Shown here piece after piece: positions 1 to 8,782 of a DNA stretch of 37,559 nt (positions are counted from its first letter, which is position 1; the number at the start of each line of letters is the position of its first letter). This stretch comes from Marinilabiliaceae bacterium (GTDB taxonomy: Bacteria > Bacteroidota > Bacteroidia > Bacteroidales > Marinilabiliaceae): positions 1 through 37,559 of the forward strand of contig JAEINY010000035.1 of NCBI GenBank assembly GCA_016342595.1. Reading direction: 5' to 3'. Under the pieces are notes generated by a model. It had not been told where the DNA came from. It saw only the letters and a program-made list of their open reading frames with translations, and searched no databases. A program made the position numbers and the translations under genes.

Positions 1-7
1 ATGTAAT

Positions 8-119
8 CGTTTAGCGTATATTGCAATTGAGCGGCGGCCTTTTTGGTTTACTTTTTTTGGCTGTAGAAAAAAAGTAAAAGCCCGTGCGGCTTGAGCACTT
101 ATATAAAAAGAGTTGATTA
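8..119. repeat. Dispersed hairpin repeat, copy A (inverted relative to copy B at 29401)
   Basis: The reverse complement of this stretch aligns almost end to end with 29401-29516: shared blocks include the AATCAACTC start, the GTGCTC-AGCCGCAC block and the CTCAATTGCAAT...ACGCTAAAC end. Its core is a 12-bp stem (47-58 pairing with 67-78, arms TTTACTTTTTTT and its complement). The copy probably continues past the left edge of the window. It is non-coding, and its function is unknown. Confidence 0.75.
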
Positions 120-239
120 GGTGTTGTCGAAGTTCAAATTGTGAAAAAGAACATGTGAAAATAAATACTATAATTTATTAATGGAGCAACCTACTGATAT
201 ATGAAACACCTAATTACAATATATCAACTGCTTCGCAGT

Positions 240-358
240 TTTCTTTAAAGGAACCGCGAATTTAACGAATTACACGAATTCGTTTTCCGCCGGAAAACGT
301 TAATTACCAGAAATTTTAATAATTCGTTTAATTAGCGTAATTCGCGGTTTAAAGAAAA
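240..358. repeat. 119-bp inverted-repeat element with a perfect central palindrome
   Basis: Arms at about 240-280 and 320-358 are imperfect inverted repeats (TTTCTTTAAA and ACCGCGAATT blocks at the outer ends, ACGAATT at the inner ends). The centre, 281-299, is a perfect hairpin: CGTTTTCCG, one loop base, CGGAAAACG. It is AT-rich outside the stem, has no ORF, and looks like a MITE-like or other dispersed non-coding element. It lies downstream of the SusD terminator. Confidence 0.65.
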
Positions 359-449
359 AATTTATTTGATTGGAAGCAAGGTAAAATAATTACTTGAATT
401 TAGAATTTGAAGCACTAGCCTTCAATCAAAAGCATTAAATACAACAACT

Positions 450-484
450 AAAAAGGGGGATCTTATCCAGATCCCCCCTTTTTA
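450..484 (-). terminator. Strong bidirectional intrinsic terminator downstream of susD
   Basis: A GGGGGATCT / AGATCCCCC stem with a 5-nt loop is flanked by an A-run on the left and a T-run on the right, so it could terminate transcription from either side. It is about 230 bp downstream of the SusD stop codon on the minus strand and is the first strong terminator after that gene. Confidence 0.7.
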
Positions 485-561
485 TTTAACCTTCTGGTTT
501 TTATCCATTCAATTTAGTTGATATGAAGGTCTGAGACAAACAACAAATAAATCGTATTGTC

Positions 562-645
562 TCACCCATTCAGGGTGATGGCCCCACCCCTTACAGTATA
601 CTTGGGGCGTTGCCCCAAGCTTTGTTGTTAAAGGCCTTCAGCCTT
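562..645. repeat. Cluster of three short hairpins downstream of susD
   Basis: Three adjacent stem-loops are visible: TCACCC/GGGTGA at 562-578, CTTGGGGC/GCCCCAAG at 601-619 (8 bp, GTT loop), and AAGGC/GCCTT at 631-645. The style (short GC-rich stems with small loops, about 20-40 nt apart) resembles the six-hairpin element at 6246-6480. It may be a decayed relative or may protect the 3' end of the susCD mRNA. Confidence 0.5.
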
Positions 646-716
646 ACCAAAATTAAGATCTATTCTCACCGAAACTCTTTTCTATAATCAAAAGTTATTT
701 CTATTGGATCAACCTC

Positions 717-2495
717 TTAGTCGTCCCAACCAGTATTCTGCTTAAGGTTGGTGTTTCTTTCTGTTTCAGCACGAGGAATGGCCCATGTGTTAATATAATC
801 TCCAAGATAGGAGTATTGATAAGTTACCGACCCCCAAATCTCTTTGGCTCCATTACCTTCGTAATATTTCTTCTCTTTCAGAGTACCCCATCTCATTTCA
901 TCAAAAATATTGATGCCTTCCAGCGCAAACTCCCATCTGCGTTCATTCCGGATTCGCTCCCGCAAATTTATTTGATCGGCTACATAAGTTGGCAAACTGG
1001 CATCGGCCGTCTGCAATAAGGCCATACCTGCACGTGCACGAACCTCATTAACCACATCTACCGCTTCTTGACTGAATTTCTGTTCATTTATGGCTTCTGC
1101 CAACATTAACAATACATCGGCATAGCGAATAAGCGGGAAGTCAGTTGGGCCATACTCCCTGTTTGAAATAGACGTTCCTTCATACACCCATTTCCGCCAT
1201 AGATAATAGAATTTATTATTGGTATCCGTACGTAGATCAAATGGCTCTTCTCTATCATAGCCAATGTAAGGCCAGCGCGAAGTATACGTGTATTCAGAGG
1301 TACCGGCAGCACCCTTAAAAGTGGAGTAAGGCGTAATTACAGTCGCCTTCAAACGTGGATCGCGGCTATCGTAAGCAGCTTTAACACGCGCTTCGTTTCC
1401 AAGCGGAAGATACAAGGCCATGTTGGCTCCCTTTGCTTCAAAATCAGCCACCTTTTCGGCACTTAAATTATCCCTGAGGAAAAATACAATGCGCTCGGTT
1501 GGCGTCATGGTTGAATAGCCTGGTAAGTAATCATCCCAATTAAATTTTGAACCATCAGCATTTTCAAAAGACTCCACAAAATCAGGATGTACCAGGTAAC
1601 TATTCCAATTCGAACCAAACGCAACCCGTGATCCACAATATTTTTGTGTACGAGAACCCAAACCAGCTAATTCAATGTTCTGCACCGAAAAAATCATCTC
1701 CGGATGTTGCTCATTGCTTTGCGTGAAAAGCTCTTTATAGTTTCCCTGATACAAGGTTGAACCTAAATCGCCCACTTTCCGAAAATCAGCTTCTGCCAGG
1801 GTATATTCTTTCATATATAAATAAACCTTGCCTCTAAGTGCATAAGCCGCAGCTTTGGTCGCACGACCAATATTGGCATCCCCTGCTTGATACATATCAG
1901 GTAGATTAGGCTCATTAATACAAGCATTTAAGTCATCTATTATTGTAGACCACACATGTTCTTCCGTCTCCCTGCCTCTGGTTAATTTCTCCACAGACAC
2001 TGGTTCGAGGTATTCCGGAACACCTTTGAACACCTGGTTTAATCCAAAATAAAAGAAGGCCCTCAAAAACTTTACTTCTGCAATTAATCGGGCGGCTTTT
2101 TCATCCGTAACAGGTACACCCGCCTCTAAAGCAGTAATGGCTCCATTGGCACGATGGATGCCTTCGTAATGTTGCTTCCAATACTTACTAAATAAACCAT
2201 CCCCTGCATTAATCACACCACTTTTAAAAGTTGAAGATCCTATTATCCACGATGTTCTGTTACAATCCATTCCCACATAACCATCTTGATCAAGCATCCA
2301 CTTCTCTTTGGCCACCATGGGTTGACGCAAGGTATTGTAAACGCCATTCACGCCCAGATCCACCAAATTTTCGTTCTCCCACATGCTTTCTGAACCAATC
2401 TTATCGTATGGCGCAGTATCCAAAAGGTCATTTTTACAACTACTCAATAATAGAGTTGCTACAACTATGATATATATATATTTTAATCGTCTCAT
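717..2495 (-). CDS. susD: SusD/RagB-family outer-membrane glycan-binding lipoprotein
   Basis: This is the surface lipoprotein that caps a SusC transporter and captures oligosaccharides. It has 592 residues, a normal length for the family. The N-terminus is a lipoprotein signal with lipobox LLSSC and lipidated Cys20. The N-terminal half is TPR-like (SusD-like type) and includes the common HRANGAI and AEVKFLRAFFYFGL patterns; the C-terminal RagB/SusD part holds FPLIRYADVLLMLAEA and the terminal WAIPRAE..NTNLKQN..W motif. It starts 11 bp after the SusC stop, so the two are co-transcribed. The start is ATG at 2493-2495. The specific ligand cannot be read from sequence. Confidence 0.95.
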   Translation of the reverse strand: MRRLKYIYIIVVATLLLSSCKNDLLDTAPYDKIGSESMWENENLVDLGVNGVYNTLRQPMVAKEKWMLDQDGYVGMDCNRTSWIIGSSTFKSGVINAGDGLFSKYWKQHYEGIHRANGAITALEAGVPVTDEKAARLIAEVKFLRAFFYFGLNQVFKGVPEYLEPVSVEKLTRGRETEEHVWSTIIDDLNACINEPNLPDMYQAGDANIGRATKAAAYALRGKVYLYMKEYTLAEADFRKVGDLGSTLYQGNYKELFTQSNEQHPEMIFSVQNIELAGLGSRTQKYCGSRVAFGSNWNSYLVHPDFVESFENADGSKFNWDDYLPGYSTMTPTERIVFFLRDNLSAEKVADFEAKGANMALYLPLGNEARVKAAYDSRDPRLKATVITPYSTFKGAAGTSEYTYTSRWPYIGYDREEPFDLRTDTNNKFYYLWRKWVYEGTSISNREYGPTDFPLIRYADVLLMLAEAINEQKFSQEAVDVVNEVRARAGMALLQTADASLPTYVADQINLRERIRNERRWEFALEGINIFDEMRWGTLKEKKYYEGNGAKEIWGSVTYQYSYLGDYINTWAIPRAETERNTNLKQNTGWDD

Positions 2496-2506
2496 CTTAC
2501 TATGAA

Positions 2507-5500
2507 TTAAAAGGTGATATTAGTCCCCACTGATATTTGCTTCATGATTGGATAATTGGTATTGGCACTCATTTCCGGATCCAGGCCGGGGAAGGAGGTA
2601 ATCGTCAGCAAGTTTTCAGCCGAAAAATATATCCGGGCAGACTTCATCAGTGCTTTATTCGCTAATCGTTTAGGTAAAGTATAGCCAATGGTCAGGTTTC
2701 GCAACTTAATATAGGCTGCATCATACAGCCAGGCTCTGCTTTCCTGAATATTCTGTGGATCACCTTGTGATAATTTCAGGCGGGGATATTCTGCATGGAT
2801 ATTAGTCGCCGGATCATTGGGTTCATCCGGATTATAATAATAATGATTTCCCACCAGCATTTGCCCGATCTGATTACCGGTTCTTAAGTTGGGGCCATTG
2901 TATCCATCCTCATTCCAGTACAATTCATAACCAGCCTGACCCGACCAAACCATACCCAAATCGAAGTTTTTCCAACTGAGGTTGATAGTTGCGCCAAAGT
3001 TATATTTGGGGACACTGGATGTACCTGTAAAACTGCGATCGTAGCTGTTACCAAATTTACCATCCCCATTGGTATCCGCATAGATATAATCACCATACCA
3101 GATGCCATTGGGGCGTATGTGTTGGTTCGGATAGAATGTATTACCCGCAGCAACCATTGCTTCCATCCATTGCATGTCCGCTTCGGTACGAATCATACCA
3201 TCTTGGGGGCCTCCATTGGGATTAACGGTACCATCGGTCTGGAAATAGGAACCATTGCCATTATATACACTCAACAGACGATACTCATTAATCATATGTC
3301 CTTCCAGAATTCTTGTCCGGCCGCCAGTCGACACATCCCCCAAATTAGACGCATAATACTCATTGCCTTCGTCGTCTGTTTCCCAGCCTTCTACAAGTTT
3401 ACCCTTATATTTGGTGACTTCATTCTTGTTATATGAAAAGTTACCAGACACCGAATATTCCACTTCACCAATCTGATCTCTCCAGCCTAAAGTAAATTCC
3501 AAACCTTTATTGGACACTTCTGCCGTGTTTTTAATAGGCGCTCCAATCAATCCGGCTGTCATGGGTATTGGTGGTGTGGTCAAAATCCCATCAGTCACCT
3601 TATTGTAGTAATCAATTTCGGCTGAAAGCCTTGAACTAAAGGTCATAAAATCCAAACCAATGTTTGTCATAGTCGTTGACTCCCACTCTAAGGCCGGATT
3701 TGCAATGATGGTTGGTCTTAAACCAGCCACCTGAGCACCACCCAAAGAATACCCCACTGAGCCATAGACTGCCTGGTAAGCATAGTTATCTACATAACTA
3801 CCTCGTTTGGTTACGTTATTACCGAGTTGCCCCCATGAAGCCCTTAGTTTTAAATTTTGTAAATCCGGCACCAGGTCCTTCATAAAGTTTTCTTCGGATA
3901 TACGCCAGGCAGCAGAGAATGATGGGAATAATCCCCATCTGGTGTCTTCATGAAATCTGGACGATCCATCATATCTATAGTTGGCCTCAAACAGGTACCT
4001 CTGTTTGTAAGCATAATTTAGTCTTCCAAACCATGAACGAATGGCGTAATCATTCGCTCCCCCATCAATTGAAAGCATTTCAGTTGCCGATCCAAGCGTT
4101 GACACGCTCTGATCAATAAGTCCTTTCTTTGTTGCCTTATGATCATACGCAAAAAAGCGATTCTCATTGTATCCCAATAAGGCATTCACCGCATGGTCAT
4201 CCGCAAAGGTTTTCTCGTATCTCAGCAAATTTTCAAATGTATAGGATTCATTGGCATAAGTCTTATAATAAGTCGTCATTAAATCTGGAGAAACCGCTGG
4301 CGACATGATGGTTCCATCGCTAAATTTGATTCTTTCTCCGGCTTTCGCATTTGTGTGGTTATTATACTCGTCAAAGCGTCGTGCATAATTCACATTCATG
4401 TTCCAGGTTAGTCCATTCAAAACAGACACCTCACTATAAACAGTCGTGTTAAAGCGCGATAAGCGATCGTCTCCTTCTTTATTATTCAGGAAACCATACA
4501 AGTTGTTGGCTGTGGCACTCTCTTCAGGCGCTTCCGGAAAACCATACTGACCATTATACTCGCCAATCAAGCCAGGAGTGGATTGACGTGCATAATTTAA
4601 CATGTCCTTGTAATTTCCAAGATCCTTATCTTGCTGAATAGCATAAGTGCGTGTGCCGACTTTCAACCAATCAGTCACTTCAGATTCCAGGTTAATGCGC
4701 AGGTTATAGCGCTTAATACCGGTATTCTGAACCAATCCTGGATTATCTAAATAGCCTAACGACAATAAATAAGACGATTTTTCACTGCCACCATTAATGG
4801 ATAACGAGTGTTGCTGAACAACGTTTGACTCATACATCTCCGTGGACCAATTGGTATTCGGAAAAGCTACCCAGTTAGGCACACCGTTTTCATTTAAACC
4901 GTTGGGATTGGCGTTAGCAGCTTCCCATGCGTCAATAGTACCTTGGCTGAAGTGCTCACTACTTCCAATATTTCTGGCACTTTCATTTATTAAGCGCATG
5001 TAAGTAGGGTAATCGGATACAAATTCCAAAATATTTGATGGGGATGCAATGGAAAGATTACCACTATAGGTGACTGTTGTTGCACCACTTTTTCCTTTTT
5101 TAGTGGTTACCAGAATAACCCCATTGGCGGCTCGTGAACCATAGATGGCAGAAGAAGCCGCATCCTTCAATATGGAAATGGAGGCAATATCATCCGGATT
5201 AACGGCATCTAAAACCCCTTCCATCCCATCAATAATTACCAATGGGCTATTGTCATTTAATGTACCCATTCCACGAATTCGTATGGAAGCACCGTCTTCC
5301 CCAGGTTTACCTACACCCTGCCTAACTGTCACCCCTGAAGTAAGTCCGGAAAGAGCGGAAGAAACACTGGTAACAGGACGCGACTCTGCCTGCTTGGAAA
5401 AGTCCACCGTACTAACAGATCCTGTCAAATTAGCTTTCTTTTGAGCCCCATATCCAACCACAACCACTTCATCCAAACCGGTTACCTCTTCATCCAAGAC

Positions 5501-5884
5501 GACATCCAGTTTGGTACGGTCTCCAAGCAATACTTCCTGATTAACAAAGCCTATAAACGAAAACACGATTTCAGCGTCGTTATCTTCAATGAGTAGGTTA
5601 TAATTACCATCCAAGTCGGTAATGGTTCCCGTAGTGGTTCCCTGAATCACGACAGACACACCTGGTATTGGTTGGCCTTTAGCATCCGTTACTGAACCAG
5701 AGACAGTGCGCTCCTCTTGCTGTAAACCTCTGCCACTTATAGCATTCGCATCCCCTTGCCCATGCAAAGATGCTGACACGGTACCAATTGACAAAAATGC
5801 CACTAAAAAAGTGGTCTTCATGTACAGTAACATTTTACTGAACCGAGACCGATAGCAATCGGGTAAATAATTGTCTTTTTTCAT
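2507..5884 (-). CDS. susC: SusC/RagA-family TonB-dependent outer-membrane transporter
   Basis: This 1125-residue transporter would import oligosaccharides delivered by the partner SusD. A long leader (about residues 1-45, hydrophobic stretch near MKTTFLVAFLSIG) precedes a CarboxypepD-regulatory-like domain (about 60-135; GVSVVIQGTTTGT, DGNY). The SusC-type signature follows (LDEVVVVGYG, then the KKANLTGSVSTV block), then a plug domain (about 150-260; VIIDGMEG, ILKDAASSAIYGSRAANGVI) and a beta-barrel ending in TNITF. There is no STN domain, so no direct anti-sigma signalling is expected. About 790 bp of non-coding DNA separates it from the upstream enzyme genes; no clear TAnnTTTG promoter was found there. 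Confidence 0.96.
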   Translation of the reverse strand: MKKDNYLPDCYRSRFSKMLLYMKTTFLVAFLSIGTVSASLHGQGDANAISGRGLQQEERTVSGSVTDAKGQPIPGVSVVIQGTTTGTITDLDGNYNLLIEDNDAEIVFSFIGFVNQEVLLGDRTKLDVVLDEEVTGLDEVVVVGYGAQKKANLTGSVSTVDFSKQAESRPVTSVSSALSGLTSGVTVRQGVGKPGEDGASIRIRGMGTLNDNSPLVIIDGMEGVLDAVNPDDIASISILKDAASSAIYGSRAANGVILVTTKKGKSGATTVTYSGNLSIASPSNILEFVSDYPTYMRLINESARNIGSSEHFSQGTIDAWEAANANPNGLNENGVPNWVAFPNTNWSTEMYESNVVQQHSLSINGGSEKSSYLLSLGYLDNPGLVQNTGIKRYNLRINLESEVTDWLKVGTRTYAIQQDKDLGNYKDMLNYARQSTPGLIGEYNGQYGFPEAPEESATANNLYGFLNNKEGDDRLSRFNTTVYSEVSVLNGLTWNMNVNYARRFDEYNNHTNAKAGERIKFSDGTIMSPAVSPDLMTTYYKTYANESYTFENLLRYEKTFADDHAVNALLGYNENRFFAYDHKATKKGLIDQSVSTLGSATEMLSIDGGANDYAIRSWFGRLNYAYKQRYLFEANYRYDGSSRFHEDTRWGLFPSFSAAWRISEENFMKDLVPDLQNLKLRASWGQLGNNVTKRGSYVDNYAYQAVYGSVGYSLGGAQVAGLRPTIIANPALEWESTTMTNIGLDFMTFSSRLSAEIDYYNKVTDGILTTPPIPMTAGLIGAPIKNTAEVSNKGLEFTLGWRDQIGEVEYSVSGNFSYNKNEVTKYKGKLVEGWETDDEGNEYYASNLGDVSTGGRTRILEGHMINEYRLLSVYNGNGSYFQTDGTVNPNGGPQDGMIRTEADMQWMEAMVAAGNTFYPNQHIRPNGIWYGDYIYADTNGDGKFGNSYDRSFTGTSSVPKYNFGATINLSWKNFDLGMVWSGQAGYELYWNEDGYNGPNLRTGNQIGQMLVGNHYYYNPDEPNDPATNIHAEYPRLKLSQGDPQNIQESRAWLYDAAYIKLRNLTIGYTLPKRLANKALMKSARIYFSAENLLTITSFPGLDPEMSANTNYPIMKQISVGTNITF

Positions 5885-6245
5885 AAATTTTGTGTTATAC
5901 TACTTATATTATATCAACTAAACACCGTTGTGCTTTCCCTTAGTTTTCTGTTGCATTGACTCTTCCTTTTTCCGCATTTAAAGAAGAGAATAACTCTTTA
6001 GTGCTCTGAAATGCTCATCCGATTTAAGCGCTTTGGTGCTTTATTAATTCACCAAATCCGATCCTCTGTCGCATTCAAATACTGCACTAAATTCAAGGGT
6101 CTAACATACAGGAAGTGGGTGTTTACTTTTTTACACAAACAGGTTAACTTTTAACACTCATGCTGCATTTAGTCACATATGTTTCACCATTGCAACATAC
6201 CTGACAAAAGGGTTTAACATTTTTTAGAAAAAAAGAAGGATTGAA
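5885..6245. other. Leader region upstream of susC, no gene
   Basis: This 361-bp stretch contains no credible ORF. It should carry the susC promoter and leader on the minus strand, but I could not find a convincing Bacteroidota -7/-33 pair. A weak GTGT...ACAC hairpin lies near 6118-6135. Confidence 0.5.
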
Positions 6246-6480
6246 GGCTAGGCCCAAAGGGCAATCGCATTTAACCTTCAACCACGTTGTGGTTGTTTCC
6301 CTTTACACGACACCCCCTGCACTTCGTACAGGGTTATTCACATTGAATCCATTTCAGGATTCATAAAAACCACGAATGTGGTTTAATTTGAATAGCCCCG
6401 AATGAAATTCGGGGTATATGTCAGGCATTTAATGAACCCGAAAAGGGTTCAATTTTTTAAATGCAATTGCCCTGGCTAGG
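6246..6480. repeat. Six-hairpin mobile-element-like repeat with TIRs and flanking direct repeats
   Basis: A 17-bp terminal inverted repeat (6258-6274 and 6457-6473, one mismatch; AGGGCAAT...ATTTAA type) encloses six consecutive hairpins: 6279-6295, 6315-6333, 6345-6362, 6367-6384, 6396-6414 (8-bp CCCCGAAT stem) and 6433-6451. GGCTAGG occurs directly repeated on both outer sides (6246-6252 and 6474-6480), like a target-site duplication or recognition site. There is no ORF. It resembles a passive, non-coding mobile element or a RAYT/IS200-type structured repeat; this family assignment is inference. Confidence 0.65.
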
Positions 6481-6526
6481 TCCCTCCATTTGAATAAAGC
6501 ACACTTTGCCTGAAGAGAATCAGGCA

Positions 6527-6554
6527 CAAAAAAAGGTGTCGTAAAACGACACCT
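6527..6554 (-). terminator. Intrinsic terminator after the lyase-GH2 operon (distal)
   Basis: An 8-bp stem AGGTGTCG/CGACACCT with a 5-nt loop at 6534-6554 is preceded on the plus strand by seven A residues. Read on the minus strand, this is a hairpin followed by a U-run, so it stops transcripts coming from the GH2 gene. Confidence 0.75.
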
Positions 6555-6631
6555 AAACTTCCATACTTTATATTCAGTAGGCTTAAAAAGTATAAACTAC
6601 GCGCTTATCATTTTCACAAAACAGGATAAGC

Positions 6632-6659
6632 AAAAGCCTTCACATTACAGGAAGGCTTT
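6632..6659 (-). terminator. Hairpin just downstream of the GH2 gene
   Basis: A 9-bp stem (AAAGCCTTC at 6633-6641 with GAAGGCTTT at 6651-6659) begins 14 bp beyond the GH2 stop codon. On the minus strand only about four U residues follow, so it may be a weak terminator backed up by the stronger one at 6527-6554. Confidence 0.55.
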
Positions 6660-6672
6660 GGTAGCCATTCAA

Positions 6673-8688
6673 TTATTCATTCATCAGGGTGATGATTACT
6701 TCATCTACCAGTTCTTTTCCGGCCTTTGCAACAATGGTATTTTCACCAGGCTTCAAGCTCACGTTAAAATAAAATCGTGCATAATCACCTGTTGCCTTGC
6801 CTATCTTATGGCCGTTCACCCACAACTCCACCTGTTTCTGGTTCGAATATACTTTGATGGTTTGTTCCGCCTTAGTCCGTTTATTCACCCGCCGATCAGC
6901 AATGTATACCATTGGTTCAGCCTGGTTCCAGTTAGCTTTATAGAAATAGAACGCATCTTTTTTATCCTTCCGATCGAAGGTCACCAACCCTTTGTCATTT
7001 TTACCCGGCACTTCACCTTCGGTCCGGTGGGCCGCGCCAAAATCAAACAGGTTCCAGATGAAGGATCCCCAAATGAACGGGCGCTGATCCATAGCAATCC
7101 AGTGACCTTCATGAAAATGTGTTTGCCAGTTTTCAGGGTGCCAGTAACTATTTGGAGCAGGCTGAATCAACTCTTCCTGCTGGTGATACAAACTGGCACC
7201 CGCCCCGTATTCACTCACTCCAATTGGTGTATCGGGCATTTCTTTATGCTTGCTATCGGCCCATTTACCAATGGATGAGGGATTACCTCCATACCAGCCA
7301 AAATACTTATTCCAGGCTATGATATCGGTCAATTTACTCAAGTCACCTTCTTGGTTACTGGCTGCTACAGTGATGCGCGATGGGTCTTCCTGGTGTGATA
7401 AGGCATGCAATTCTTTCACATACTCAACCGGATTATCCCCTTGCTCTTTTAACTCATTAAACAAGCCCCACATAACGATGGAAGGGTGATTCATTTGCTG
7501 GCGAATCATCTCGACCAACTGCTGCTTTCCATTCTTCTTGAATGATTTCTGATTAACAAACCCTTTATCACGATACCCACCAGGGCCGACAAAGGGAATT
7601 TCACTCCACACGATAATTCCTTTCTGATCTAATAATTGATAGAGGTAGGGATCCTGTGGATAATGAGATAAACGCACCGCATTGGCTCCCATCTCTTCCA
7701 TGATGGCCACATCTTCTTCATGATGCAGACGAGATATGGCATTGCCCAATTCAGGACGATCCTGGTGACGGCAGACTCCTTTTAACTGCAAATGCTCGCC
7801 GTTCAGGAAGAATCCCTTTTCCGGATCTACATGAAAAAATCGCAATCCCAAAGGCTGACTGACCTCATCCACCACAGCACCATTTTTTACGAGCTGCGTT
7901 TTTACGGTGTACAGATAAGGATCTTTTTGCCCATTCCACAAATGGGGGTTCTTCATTTCAAAGGGAATCTTCACTTGTCCATCGTGAGTGACATTGGGAT
8001 TCACATCAGCCTCTTTACGAAGAATAACTGTTCCGGCATGGTCCTGAACAGTCAGATGAACACTCGTCTTTGCTACACCCGATGTTTTCACCACAGCATT
8101 CACCACAGCTTTTTCATGCCTTACCTCCTGCTGATGAAGATAAACCCCTTTGGAACCATGATCGAGCAATGAAATCAGATCACTATTGGTGACATACAAT
8201 TCCACATCCCGGTAAATACCACCATACATATTAAAATCACCGACTAAGGGCATAATATCCAATTGAGGTGCATTATTGACACGCACCCACAGCACATTTT
8301 CTTTACCATAGTTTACATAGTCTGTGATTTCAAATGCAAATGCCGTGTATCCTCCCCGATGTTCTCCTACATGTCGGCCATTAACAAACACATTGGCCAC
8401 CGTATTAACGCCCAGAAAACGAATAAACAAGCGCTTGCCTTTCCAGGATTCTTTCACATTAAGTGTGTGCTCATAATTTCCCAGGCCCCTGTAATAATTC
8501 GGATTCCCGCCAAGCGCATCTTTCGTGTTCCAGGTATGCGGCAGACTTATTTCGGTGAATACCTTTTTACGCACTTCAAAACCATCGGTAAAACGCCAGT
8601 TATTATTAATCACAAACCGCTCACGTTGTCCGCTAACTATTCCTGCAACAAGCAATCCCATAAAAAGGGATATAATGTATTTATACAT
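6673..8688 (-). CDS. Secreted glycoside hydrolase family 2 (beta-galactosidase/beta-glucuronidase-like)
   Basis: This is a retaining exo-glycosidase predicted to remove terminal beta-linked sugars in the periplasm or at the surface. The 671-residue protein has a signal peptide (MYKYIISLFMGLLVAGIVSG), a GH2 sugar-binding jelly-roll (about 25-180; FVNGRHVGEHRGGYTAF), an immunoglobulin-like domain (about 190-285) and a TIM barrel. The acid/base is Glu412 in MWGLFNEL and the nucleophile Glu493 in GVSEYG. It is shorter than large LacZ enzymes because domains after the barrel are reduced to one short beta-domain. It lies 94 bp downstream of the heparinase II/III gene, so the two are probably co-transcribed. 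Specificity (galactose, glucuronic acid or mannose) cannot be decided here. Confidence 0.9.
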   Translation of the reverse strand: MYKYIISLFMGLLVAGIVSGQRERFVINNNWRFTDGFEVRKKVFTEISLPHTWNTKDALGGNPNYYRGLGNYEHTLNVKESWKGKRLFIRFLGVNTVANVFVNGRHVGEHRGGYTAFAFEITDYVNYGKENVLWVRVNNAPQLDIMPLVGDFNMYGGIYRDVELYVTNSDLISLLDHGSKGVYLHQQEVRHEKAVVNAVVKTSGVAKTSVHLTVQDHAGTVILRKEADVNPNVTHDGQVKIPFEMKNPHLWNGQKDPYLYTVKTQLVKNGAVVDEVSQPLGLRFFHVDPEKGFFLNGEHLQLKGVCRHQDRPELGNAISRLHHEEDVAIMEEMGANAVRLSHYPQDPYLYQLLDQKGIIVWSEIPFVGPGGYRDKGFVNQKSFKKNGKQQLVEMIRQQMNHPSIVMWGLFNELKEQGDNPVEYVKELHALSHQEDPSRITVAASNQEGDLSKLTDIIAWNKYFGWYGGNPSSIGKWADSKHKEMPDTPIGVSEYGAGASLYHQQEELIQPAPNSYWHPENWQTHFHEGHWIAMDQRPFIWGSFIWNLFDFGAAHRTEGEVPGKNDKGLVTFDRKDKKDAFYFYKANWNQAEPMVYIADRRVNKRTKAEQTIKVYSNQKQVELWVNGHKIGKATGDYARFYFNVSLKPGENTIVAKAGKELVDEVIITLMNE

Positions 8689-8782
8689 GATCTAATTATT
8701 AAAATCTTACATTTATGTTCTTCATTTCAATCATTTTGAGATACATTTGGTGTCATATCAGCTAATCCACAACACATCAGCT

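Noticed and set aside
562-645. CRISPR-like array
   Set aside because: The hairpins differ in sequence and spacing; there are no identical direct repeats with unique spacers. The same applies to 6246-6480.
6658-7278. 206-residue plus-strand ORF opposite the GH2 gene
   Set aside because: Fully antisense to a gene with clear GH2 motifs; the composition is that of a shadow frame.
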